Source: Sphingomonas taxi
Lineage (GTDB): Bacteria > Pseudomonadota > Alphaproteobacteria > Sphingomonadales > Sphingomonadaceae
Assembly (NCBI GenBank): GCA_003240625.1
Contig: QFMX01000005.1
Coordinates: 124,001 to 188,000, forward strand
DNA: 64,000 nucleotides
Direction of reading: 5' to 3'
Both the position numbers and the translations under genes were made by a program. The notes below the pieces were generated by a model. The model was not told the DNA's origin. It saw only the letters and a program-made list of their open reading frames with translations, and made no database searches. Shown here piece after piece: positions 26,043 through 33,172 of this stretch (the first letter of the stretch is position 1; each line of letters opens with the position of its first letter).

Positions 26043-26876
26043 TCATTTGGGTGGCGCGATCGTGATGGCGAGCGGCAGGGTATCCTGGCCGCGCTCTACG
26101 GTGATGGGGACGTTGCCGCCGCCCGCGAAATCCTTGGCGATCCGGTCGAGATCGCCGGGGCCCGAGACGGGGCGCCCGCCGATCGAGGTGACCACGTCGC
26201 CGTCCTTGAGCCCGGCCGAGCGGAATGCGTTACCGGTGCCTTGCGCGCGGACGGTGAGCCCGCTGATACGGCCGCCGTCGATCCGCGGGATGAAGCCGAT
26301 CTCGCTGCGGAGTTGCGCGATGGGGATGCCAGCCGCGGGGATGCCGGAAGACGCGGTTGGCGCGCCGACCGGAGCGGCACCGGGCGCGACCGGGGTGACG
26401 GCGCCGGACTGGTCGAGGAACAGGTCCTCGTCGGCGCCGCCGCGGTCGATCGTGACATGGTCGAACGCGACCGCCTTGAGCCGCACGCCGGGCTGGATCT
26501 CGTCGCCGATCGCGACGCTCTGCTGCACGCCGTCGGGGCCGGCGATGATCGCGGAGCTGCGCCCCATCGCCTCGTCCATGCGCGTGCCGAACAGCGTGAG
26601 TTGCAGCGACGTCACGGTGGAGGGCTGGCCGCTGGCACCGCCCAGGCGGAAGAACGGGTCGAAGCCGCGGAGGATGTCGGCAGGCGAACCGGCCACCATC
26701 GCCGCAGCCGGACGCCAGTCGCCGAGCGGGGTGATCGGCGTCACGATCGTCCACGCCAGCCGCGCGCACTGCACCGCCAGCCCGGCCAACAGCGCGAGTT
26801 CGACGACACTATAGACATTCACGACCGGCATACGCCGCAAGATACGGCGCGCCCGCGCGTCCAGCTTCAATCGCAT
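26043..26876 (-). CDS. gspC: Type II secretion protein C
   Basis: The 277-residue protein has a short cytoplasmic tail, one membrane helix (VYSVVELALLAGLAVQCARL), a homology region that contacts the secretin N0 domain (LQLTLFGTR), and a C-terminal PDZ domain with FRSAGLKDGDVVTSIGGRPV. GspC links the inner-membrane platform to GspD and helps choose substrates. It is the first gene of the 12-gene operon. The ATG at 26876 is preferred; an in-frame ATG at 26918 adds 14 residues. The promoter should lie between 26877 and 27011, shared with the divergent oxygenase gene. No clear Pho box was found there. Confidence 0.92.
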   Translation of the reverse strand: MRLKLDARARRILRRMPVVNVYSVVELALLAGLAVQCARLAWTIVTPITPLGDWRPAAAMVAGSPADILRGFDPFFRLGGASGQPSTVTSLQLTLFGTRMDEAMGRSSAIIAGPDGVQQSVAIGDEIQPGVRLKAVAFDHVTIDRGGADEDLFLDQSGAVTPVAPGAAPVGAPTASSGIPAAGIPIAQLRSEIGFIPRIDGGRISGLTVRAQGTGNAFRSAGLKDGDVVTSIGGRPVSGPGDLDRIAKDFAGGGNVPITVERGQDTLPLAITIAPPK

Positions 26877-27011
26877 CCGCGACCCACCCCATTTTCCCGC
26901 ATCTCGTCGCGTAGGCATGCCATGTTACAATTCCGCGTCAATGGCTTGCGCGTTGGTTGCCCGCATTCCGATGGGGTAGCGCATCGCGTTCGGGGTTGGC
27001 AGAAGACGCGG

Positions 27012-27668
27012 ATGTCCGAGCATATTCCCTCCAGCGGCTCCGGCCTGCCCCCCGAACCGGTCATCGCGCGGCTGTCCGCCCCCGGCGTGCAGCGGGTGCC
27101 GAGCGCGAAGCTCGACCTGTTCGTGCGGAAAGACTTCCTGCCGCCGGAGCTGTGTGCGGCGCTGATCGAGCGGATCGATGCGGTGCGGCGGCCGTCGACG
27201 ATCTCCGATTCGAACGGCGACGCGAGCTATCGGACGAGCGAGACGGGCGACCTTTCCGCGGAAGACCCTGCGGTGATCGAGGTCGAGCGTCGCATCCTGG
27301 CGCTGACCGGACTGGACCCTGCGCACGGCGAACCGTTGCAAGGGCAACGCTATGCGGTCGGGCAGGAGTTCAAGGGACACACCGATTATTTCGAACCGAG
27401 CGGCATCGATTACCAGCGCTATTGCGGGGTCGCGGGAAACCGGACGTGGACCGTGATGGTCTATCTCAACCAGCCCGAGGCGGGCGGCGCGACGCGGTTC
27501 AAGGCGATCGACAAGATCGTCCAGCCGGAGACGGGCAAGCTGCTCGCGTGGAACAACCGTCGAGCGGACGGGAGCCTGAATGCGGCGACGCTGCATCACG
27601 GGATGAAGGTGCGCGCTGGGGTCAAATACGTGATCACGAAATGGTTTCGGGAGAAGGAATGGCGGTGA
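27012..27668 (+). CDS. Prolyl 4-hydroxylase-like 2-oxoglutarate/Fe(II) oxygenase
   Basis: The 218-residue protein has the iron-binding HxD pair in GHTDYFEP near residue 122 and the distal histidine in ATLHHGMKVRAGVKY near residue 195, followed by the 2-oxoglutarate-binding lysine. The VMVYLNQPEAGGATRF segment is typical of the P4Hc domain. These enzymes hydroxylate proline in proteins or free amino acids. No signal peptide is present, so it acts in the cytoplasm. The ATG at 27012 gives the expected length; the frame runs open far upstream against gspC. It lies between the gsp operon and the TonB receptor, but a shared role is unproven. Confidence 0.85.
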   Translation: MSEHIPSSGSGLPPEPVIARLSAPGVQRVPSAKLDLFVRKDFLPPELCAALIERIDAVRRPSTISDSNGDASYRTSETGDLSAEDPAVIEVERRILALTGLDPAHGEPLQGQRYAVGQEFKGHTDYFEPSGIDYQRYCGVAGNRTWTVMVYLNQPEAGGATRFKAIDKIVQPETGKLLAWNNRRADGSLNAATLHHGMKVRAGVKYVITKWFREKEWR

Positions 27669-27686
27669 GGCAGGCGGCTCGCCGCG

Positions 27687-27812
27687 ATCCTCCCCCGCCA
27701 GGGGGAGGTGGCACCGAAGGTGACGGAGGGGGGAGGACACGGAACGGTGGTCATCCCTTTCCTCCCCCTCCGTCTGGCAAGCGCCAGCCACCTCCCCCTG
27801 GCGGGGGAGGAT
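27687..27812. repeat. Family D palindromic element, copy D1
   Basis: TCCCCCGCCAGGGGGAGGTG near 27690 and CACCTCCCCCTGGCGGGGGA near 27790-27810 are inverted arms around a centre with GGTGACGGAGGGGGGAGGAC. It fills the 168-nt gap between the convergent oxygenase and TonB-receptor genes and may terminate both. Confidence 0.88.
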
Positions 27813-27836
27813 TGAAGAGTGGAACCCCGAAAGCCT

Positions 27837-30557
27837 TTAAAACTGGACGCTCGCCCCCAGCGTGAAGACACGGCCCAGCTTGTAGCGGTTGATGTCGACT
27901 TCGTTGCCGTTCGAGAAGGTCTGGTACTCGCGGTAGCCGGTGCCGGTCAGGTTGCGCGCCTCGAACTTCACCTCGATCTGCTTGCCCGCCACCGGGATGC
28001 CCTGGCGCGCGACGACGTCGAAGCGGATGCCCGGCTTCTCGATCAGGTCGGGCAGGCGGACGCCGCCGCCGCCGCCGACCGGACCGCGGTTCGTCACGCG
28101 GTCGCTGGCGTAGTTGAACAGCAATGTCAGCTGCGACAGGCTGGCCTTGTCCTCGATCCCGAGCTGCAGATTGACGAGATGATCCGACTGGCCGGTCAGC
28201 GCCGCGCCGTCCTGGAACAGCACGTTGGCAGGCCGCAGGCTGGCGGTGGTGCCGTTGGACTGGATCGGGCTGGCGATCAGCTCGTCGCCGATCTTCAACG
28301 CCGAATGCGTGTAGGTGTAGTTGGCGATGGCGACGAGGCGACGGGTCGCGAAGAAATCGCCGCCCACGCCGTCGAGCGGGATATACTTTTGAAGCTCGAC
28401 CTCGCCGCCGTACAGGTCCGCGCGGGGTGCGTTGGCGAAGCCGGTCTGGAGCGTGTCGCTGCCGGCCGGGAAGAACGCAACCGCCTCGATCGGGTTGTCG
28501 ATGCGCTTGTAGAAGCCCGCCAGATTGAACTTCTGGTCACGCGCGAAATACCATTCATAGCGCAGTTCGCCGTTATACAGCTGCGAGTCGGTCAGGAACG
28601 GGTTGCCGAAGAACAGGCGATCGCTCTCGAAATCCTGGTAGAGCTGGGGTGCGAGTTCGCGGAACTGCGGCCGGGCAAGCGTCTTCGACATATGCCCGCG
28701 AACCTGCATGTCGGACGCGAAGTTCCACGTCACCGTGACGGCCGGCAGCCAATATGACCGCGCGAGGTTGGTCTGCGCGAACGAGACGCCGACGCCACCA
28801 CCCGGCAACACCGTTTCCAGTGCGTCCTCGTAGCGGATGCCGACATTGGCGCGCAGGCCGTCGGTGATCTCGCCCTCGACCTGGGCATAGGCACCGTGGA
28901 TCCGCAGCGACGCATCATAGGTCGGCGCGCAGGTTGGTGCGACGCAGGTGTTTGCGAGGCCGATGCCATAGGTCTGGAGGTTGAAGTCCGACAGCAGGAA
29001 GTCGGGCCGCTGCTGCGCCACCGCATCGTTCAGCGCCACGTTGCCCGCGGTCTGGTAGCGGAAGGTGTAGCGGCTCGAGGTGCGATCGGTGTCGCTATAG
29101 GCATAGCCGACCGACAGCGCGAACGGGCGGTCGAACGGCACGTTCCAGGTGAGGTTGGCCTGTCCCGACCACAATGTCTCGTCGAGTTCGCTGAACGCGA
29201 CCGTCGCGCTCTGCAAGCCGCTGAGGTTGTTCGTGTAGTCGCCGACGTTCTCGTTATATTGATAGGTGAACTGGCGCTCGTAGGGCGAATTGCGCTCGGT
29301 CTTGGCATAGCTGCCGCGGGTATCGAGCGCGAAATCGCCGAACTTGAACTCGCCGACCAGCTGCGTGTCCATCAACTGGCGTTCGAACCAGCTGGTATTC
29401 TGGACGATGAACGGCTGGATGCCGGCGACGTCGCCGATGTTCGAGGTCGAGCCGGTGCTGAGGCGACCCTGCTTCAGCGTGTCGTGGATGTAGAGGTTGG
29501 TCCAGCGGATCTTGTTCTCGCCGAACTCCGCACCGAAGCCGAGCAGGCCGTTGACGATCGAACGGTTGTCGGTCAGCACCGTGCGAAAATCGCGCGTGAG
29601 GATGCCGCCGACGTCGTCGGTCGACTGCTGGATCGTGTCGCGCGTCCGCCACGTGTTGCTGATCCCGGCCGCGGCGATCACGCCGACCCGGGTGCTGCCG
29701 ATATCAGCCGAGGTGCCGAAGCTGGTCTCGCCCGACAGATTGGCGGGGATCTGGTTGTTCTGTTGCAGCAACGTCGTCTTGGCGTTCGACAGCGCAGTGA
29801 TCTGCGCGCCGGTCAGCGACGTGCCGTCCGCGCCCGCCGTCTTGATGAAGCCGGGCACCTTGCGCTCGCCGCTGTCGAAACCGGTCCAGTCGTGCTTGCC
29901 GCCGTCATAGACGTAGCCGAGTTCGCTGGTCGTGACGGTGTCCGCGCCGACCGATCCGCCGAACTGGAAGAACGTCTTTTCGGGGACGGCCTTGGTCGTC
30001 AGGTTGATGACGCCGCCACCGAACTCACCCGAGTAATTGACCGAATAGCTCTTCTGGACGACCGCCGATGCGATCACGTTGGTCGGGAAGATGTCGAGCG
30101 GGACGACGCGGCGAAGCGGCTCGGGCGACGGCAGCGGCGAGCCGTTGAGCAGCGACGACGAATAGCGATCGCCGAGCCCGCGGACATAGACCAGGCCGTT
30201 GCCGACGACCGACAGGCCGGTGACGCGCTGGAGCGCGCCGGCGATATCGCCTTCGCCGGTCCGCGCGATATCGGCGGACGACAGCACGTTGACGACTTCG
30301 GCGGTGGCGCGCACCGCGTTGGGCACGTTGCGTCCGATGACGACGATGTCTTCACCGCCAGAATTGCCGCCGGGGGTCGATATCTCGACCTGCTCCTGCG
30401 TCTGGGCGGCCTCTGCCGTCGGGTTGCCACGGTCTTCGACCGGCGTGCCCGCCTGCGGCGAGACGACGCTGCCGGCTGGAGCGCTTTGCGCGAACGACTG
30501 CGCCGGGACGAGCGTCGTCGTCGCGAGCAGGACGGAGACGAGAACGGATGACTTCAT
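27837..30557 (-). CDS. TonB-dependent outer-membrane receptor
   Basis: The 906-residue protein has a signal peptide ending SFAQSAPA, a plug domain (residues about 90-230) with the block YVRGLGDRYSSSLLNGSPLP, and a 22-strand-type beta-barrel ending in a C-terminal phenylalanine (ASVQF). It imports an unknown ligand across the outer membrane using TonB energy. The start is ATG 30557; a frame open to 30761 runs into the preceding gene. It follows the lipoprotein gene by 88 nt with an intervening hairpin, so it probably shares the Pho-type promoter upstream. A phosphorus-containing substrate is therefore proposed. Confidence 0.93.
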   Translation of the reverse strand: MKSSVLVSVLLATTTLVPAQSFAQSAPAGSVVSPQAGTPVEDRGNPTAEAAQTQEQVEISTPGGNSGGEDIVVIGRNVPNAVRATAEVVNVLSSADIARTGEGDIAGALQRVTGLSVVGNGLVYVRGLGDRYSSSLLNGSPLPSPEPLRRVVPLDIFPTNVIASAVVQKSYSVNYSGEFGGGVINLTTKAVPEKTFFQFGGSVGADTVTTSELGYVYDGGKHDWTGFDSGERKVPGFIKTAGADGTSLTGAQITALSNAKTTLLQQNNQIPANLSGETSFGTSADIGSTRVGVIAAAGISNTWRTRDTIQQSTDDVGGILTRDFRTVLTDNRSIVNGLLGFGAEFGENKIRWTNLYIHDTLKQGRLSTGSTSNIGDVAGIQPFIVQNTSWFERQLMDTQLVGEFKFGDFALDTRGSYAKTERNSPYERQFTYQYNENVGDYTNNLSGLQSATVAFSELDETLWSGQANLTWNVPFDRPFALSVGYAYSDTDRTSSRYTFRYQTAGNVALNDAVAQQRPDFLLSDFNLQTYGIGLANTCVAPTCAPTYDASLRIHGAYAQVEGEITDGLRANVGIRYEDALETVLPGGGVGVSFAQTNLARSYWLPAVTVTWNFASDMQVRGHMSKTLARPQFRELAPQLYQDFESDRLFFGNPFLTDSQLYNGELRYEWYFARDQKFNLAGFYKRIDNPIEAVAFFPAGSDTLQTGFANAPRADLYGGEVELQKYIPLDGVGGDFFATRRLVAIANYTYTHSALKIGDELIASPIQSNGTTASLRPANVLFQDGAALTGQSDHLVNLQLGIEDKASLSQLTLLFNYASDRVTNRGPVGGGGGVRLPDLIEKPGIRFDVVARQGIPVAGKQIEVKFEARNLTGTGYREYQTFSNGNEVDINRYKLGRVFTLGASVQF

Positions 30558-30593
30558 GGCTGCCCCGGCAACAAGAGGAATTCGGTAGGTAAA

Positions 30594-30629
30594 AGGCTGC
30601 GCGGCGGGCCCCCGCCCCCCGCGCAGCCT
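30594..30629 (-). terminator. Hairpin with T-run between lipoprotein and TonB-receptor genes
   Basis: On the minus strand GGCTGCGCGG pairs perfectly with CCGCGCAGCC (10 bp, G/C rich) and is followed directly by TTTT. This is the form of a rho-independent terminator. It sits in the 88-nt gap between co-directional genes, so it may act as an attenuator that makes the lipoprotein more abundant than the receptor. Confidence 0.6.
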
Positions 30630-30645
30630 CAGGCTTGCGTCGGTA

Positions 30646-32244
30646 TCAGCTGGTCGGCAGCGCGGTGCAGGCGGTGCTGGTCGTACCGAAGCTCGCGCGG
30701 TTCGAGTTGCAGGTCCAGCCGCGGTACCAGGTGTCGGTGCTGCCGTTGACCGCACCGACATAGCTCGTGTTCACGAGGAACGAGCTGCCCGATGGGTTGA
30801 GCGTCGCCGCGTTGAACGCAGTGGTCGTGGTGGACACGCCGGCGGGCAGGAACGTGCCCGTGACGGCCGAACCGACTGCCGCGCTCTCGGTGTTGTTGGT
30901 GCCGGCACGGAACAGCGCCTGCTGCTCTTCGGTCGTTACGGTGATGCCGTTGACGGTGGTCGTCGCGTACGGCGTCAGGCAGCTGAACACGACCGAGTTG
31001 AACACCGGCGGGCCCTTGTCTTCCAGCGTCGTGCTGGCGGGACGGATGGTCGTCTTGCCGCCTGCATCGGCACCGGCGATGACGTTCAGGCATGCGCTGC
31101 TCGGATTGCTGACGATGCCGTTGACGAAGGTCGCATCGGCACCACCGCGCAGACGGATCGCCGCGTTGGTCGCGGTCGAGGTCTGGATGAAGGTGAAGTT
31201 GGCAAGGTTGTAAGCCTGGCGCGGCAGGGCATCTTCCGAACCGTTCGAGTCGATCTCGGTGGAGTAGTTGTCGGTCTGCGTGTTGTTCGGCTTCTGGATC
31301 GCGAGCACGAACTGCACGAAACCCTGCCAGCCGACATCGGTATCCAGGCCGTCATCGTCCGAACCGGTCAGCGCCAGATAGCGCAGGTTGCTGCGGCCGC
31401 CGAAGATCTCGATGCCGTCGTCCGAGCTGTTGTGGATCTGGATGTGATCGAGCACGGTCGCAGACCCGGTGCCGCCGAGCGTCAGGCCCTGAAGCTCGTT
31501 GTTCGGGCTGATGACGGTGCCCGAATACCGGATCTGGACGTAACGGATGGTACCGCTGTTGTCGGTCGGGATGGCGCCGCCGTACAATGCGGTGCTGGTG
31601 CCCTCGACGACGTTCTCGCAGGCTGCGTTACCGCCGGGGACGGTGGTGTTGCAGTTCGAGATCGGCGCGCGGCCGGCCAGGATGATGCCGCCCCACAGGC
31701 CCTGCGATTCGTCGGTGACGCCGCCGGTCAGGTTCGCCTGTGCGGTGAAGATGATCGGCTGAGTCTCGGTGCCCTCGGCGATCAGCTTCGACCCGCGGTT
31801 GACGACCAGGTAGTCGTTGTCCGCGTTGGTGGTGTTCGCATAGACCAGCGAGCCGGCTGCGATCGTCAGCGTGGTAGGAATGCCCGTCGGCGAGGTGCCC
31901 GCGCCGCCGATGTCGACACCGACATCGACGCGGCCGTTGATCTCATAGGCGACGCCCGCGACCTTAGGCAGGCTCAAAGCGGACGTGATCAGCGACTTCA
32001 GGCGGCACGATCGGTAATTGCCAATGATGCCGACATCCTCGGTACCGGTCGGGCACGACGTGGCGGGCGTACCCGGGGTCGGCGTCGGCGTCGGCGAAAC
32101 TGGCGGGGTCGGCGTTGGCGTACCCGGAACGACGATCACGCCCTCGCCCGGCGAGGCGACACTGTCAGCGCCATCGCAGGCCGAGAGTGCGAGGCAGGCA
32201 GTGCCGGCCAGCAGAACAAGGCTCGTGCGCTTGAAGATGGTCAT
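30646..32244 (-). CDS. Surface or secreted lipoprotein with beta-helix-like domain, ElpS-like candidate
   Basis: The 532-residue protein has a lipoprotein signal peptide ending LALSAC with lipidated Cys23, then a Thr/Pro linker (PTPTPPVSPTPTPTPGTP, about residues 41-58). A large domain rich in Gly, Asn, Thr and Ser follows, with repeats such as SGTIRYVQIRYSG, TVLDHIQIHNSSDDGIEI and FTFIQTSTATNAAIRL that suggest a right-handed parallel beta-helix. Asp follows the lipid cysteine, which keeps E. coli lipoproteins in the inner membrane but is not a universal rule. A tandem Pho-box promoter precedes it. The Caulobacter lipoprotein ElpS is similarly placed beside a 12-gene type II operon; homology was not tested. 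Confidence 0.75.
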   Translation of the reverse strand: MTIFKRTSLVLLAGTACLALSACDGADSVASPGEGVIVVPGTPTPTPPVSPTPTPTPGTPATSCPTGTEDVGIIGNYRSCRLKSLITSALSLPKVAGVAYEINGRVDVGVDIGGAGTSPTGIPTTLTIAAGSLVYANTTNADNDYLVVNRGSKLIAEGTETQPIIFTAQANLTGGVTDESQGLWGGIILAGRAPISNCNTTVPGGNAACENVVEGTSTALYGGAIPTDNSGTIRYVQIRYSGTVISPNNELQGLTLGGTGSATVLDHIQIHNSSDDGIEIFGGRSNLRYLALTGSDDDGLDTDVGWQGFVQFVLAIQKPNNTQTDNYSTEIDSNGSEDALPRQAYNLANFTFIQTSTATNAAIRLRGGADATFVNGIVSNPSSACLNVIAGADAGGKTTIRPASTTLEDKGPPVFNSVVFSCLTPYATTTVNGITVTTEEQQALFRAGTNNTESAAVGSAVTGTFLPAGVSTTTTAFNAATLNPSGSSFLVNTSYVGAVNGSTDTWYRGWTCNSNRASFGTTSTACTALPTS

Positions 32245-32318
32245 TCGAGAGACTCCCGGTCGAAATCGTTGATCTGATGGATCGACTCAGGCTCCCCCCT
32301 GCCGACCTCGATTAGGCG

Positions 32319-32324
32319 ACTATG
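32319..32324 (-). promoter_or_regulatory. Candidate -10 hexamer (CATAGT) of the Pho-type promoter
   Basis: On the minus strand CATAGT lies 9 nt after the last GTCA half-site. PhoB-activated promoters have a -10 about 10 nt downstream of the Pho box and no -35 hexamer. The lipoprotein start codon is about 75 nt further on. Confidence 0.5.
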
Positions 32325-32333
32325 CGGGGCGCG

Positions 32334-32392
32334 TGACGTTACGATGCGATTTGCGTGACGCTTGCATGACTGGGATATGACCGTTCGATGAC
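32334..32392 (-). promoter_or_regulatory. Tandem Pho-box array (six 11-bp half-sites)
   Basis: On the plus strand TGAC begins at 32334, 32356, 32367, 32378 and 32389, with a degenerate TGCG at 32345. All are exactly 11 bp apart. On the minus strand these read as GTCAT/GTCAC repeats pointing toward the lipoprotein gene. PhoB binds direct repeats of TGTCA at this period, one monomer per 11 bp. Six half-sites would hold three PhoB dimers. The site lies 90-148 nt upstream of the lipoprotein start and about 150 nt upstream of the divergent DUF6481 gene. Confidence 0.8.
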
Positions 32393-32541
32393 AGCGCGCC
32401 CGGCGATGGGTTGAAATCGGCGCGCGCGAACACATCTCTTCCGATCCGGCGCGCGATGATTTACAGGCGCAGCCAGAGTCACCGCTGGCGCATCCCTGCG
32501 ACCGTGCGGTCAGACCATCATTACAGGATATCTCGACAACA

Positions 32542-32877
32542 ATGGCCTCTTTCAAGGACCCCAGTTTCCAGGACCGCACGAGCAGCGCAGCCGCCGCCAA
32601 GCAGAAGGCGCTCGAAGCGCTGAAGGCGAAGCCGCCGATCGACGAAGCTGTCGTCGCCGAGCGCCTTGCCGCGCGCGAAGCCAAGGAACTCGCCGAGCGC
32701 GAGAAGCGCGCCGCCAAGCGTGCGGCCGAGGACGAGGCCAAGGCTGCGAAGAAGGCCGAAGCTGAGGCTGCTGCTGCGAAGAAGCGCGAGGCCGAGGCCA
32801 AGGTCGAGCTGACCGACGCGGAGAAGAAGGCGATTCGCGACGCGAAATATGCGGCGCGGAAGAACAAGAAGAAGTGA
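32542..32877 (+). CDS. DUF6481 family protein, Ala/Lys/Glu-rich
   Basis: The 111-residue protein begins MASFKDPSFQDRTSSAAAAK, then forms a long charged helix (residues 25-105) rich in Ala, Lys and Glu, and ends KNKKK. This matches the DUF6481 small proteins common in sphingomonads, with a predicted coiled coil and no membrane segment. Function is unknown. It is divergent from the Pho-controlled lipoprotein gene and could respond to the same array, though its distance and orientation fit less well. Confidence 0.8.
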   Translation: MASFKDPSFQDRTSSAAAAKQKALEALKAKPPIDEAVVAERLAAREAKELAEREKRAAKRAAEDEAKAAKKAEAEAAAAKKREAEAKVELTDAEKKAIRDAKYAARKNKKK

Positions 32878-32881
32878 TTTT

Positions 32882-32903
32882 GGGGCGGCCGTGGTGCCGC
32901 CCC
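32882..32903. terminator. Hairpin after the DUF6481 gene
   Basis: GGGGCGGC (32882-32889) pairs with GCCGCCCC (32896-32903) around a 6-nt loop, 4 nt after the stop codon. No T-run follows on the plus strand, so termination strength is uncertain. Confidence 0.5.
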
Positions 32904-32944
32904 GCTAATGCGGCGTTACTGACAGGTCGCCCGAACCCGAACTC

Positions 32945-33047
32945 CACCCCGGCGAAGGCCGGGGCCCAATTGGAAAAGTTCCGGTAACGGAGCGCAGTTC
33001 GTCGTTAGAGACGTTACCCAGTTGGGCCCCGGCCTTCGCCGGGGTGG
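32945..33047. repeat. Family E palindromic element, copy E1
   Basis: CACCCCGGCGAAGGCCGGGG near 32945 and CCCCGGCCTTCGCCGGGGTG near 33027-33046 are near-perfect inverted arms, with CCCAATTGG and CCAGTTGGG next to them. The centre contains CGGTAACGG. The same layout recurs at 49692, 53682 and 63004. It lies between the convergent DUF6481 and efflux genes. Confidence 0.9.
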
Positions 33048-33082
33048 TTGCGTGTGGGGCGCCGCACGACCTTCTACCAAAT

Positions 33083-33135
33083 GTTCTCCCGCGAAGGCGG
33101 GAGCCCAGACTGGGCTCCCGCCTTCGCGGGAGAAC
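33083..33135. repeat. Family F element, copy F1: perfect 53-nt palindrome
   Basis: GTTCTCCCGCGAAGGCGGGA and the rest of a 26-nt arm are repeated exactly in reverse complement around one central A. It is the most compact and symmetrical of the family F elements (others at 41551, 43402 and 53817). It lies 37 nt before the end of the convergent outer-membrane efflux gene and could serve as its terminator. Confidence 0.92.
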
Positions 33136-33172
33136 AAGGAAGTGCGGGTAACGGACGGCTAGAGGGCGTCCC

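Noticed and set aside
15570..26876. Reading the gsp operon as a type IV pilus or competence system
   Set aside because: The set includes gspC with a PDZ domain, gspL, gspM, gspN and gspK, and lacks pilT, pilQ and pilA types, so it is a type II secretion system.
32334..32392. CRISPR-like or other spaced repeat array
   Set aside because: The repeated unit is only 4-5 bp at an 11-bp period, one DNA turn, which fits transcription-factor half-sites rather than CRISPR repeats and spacers.
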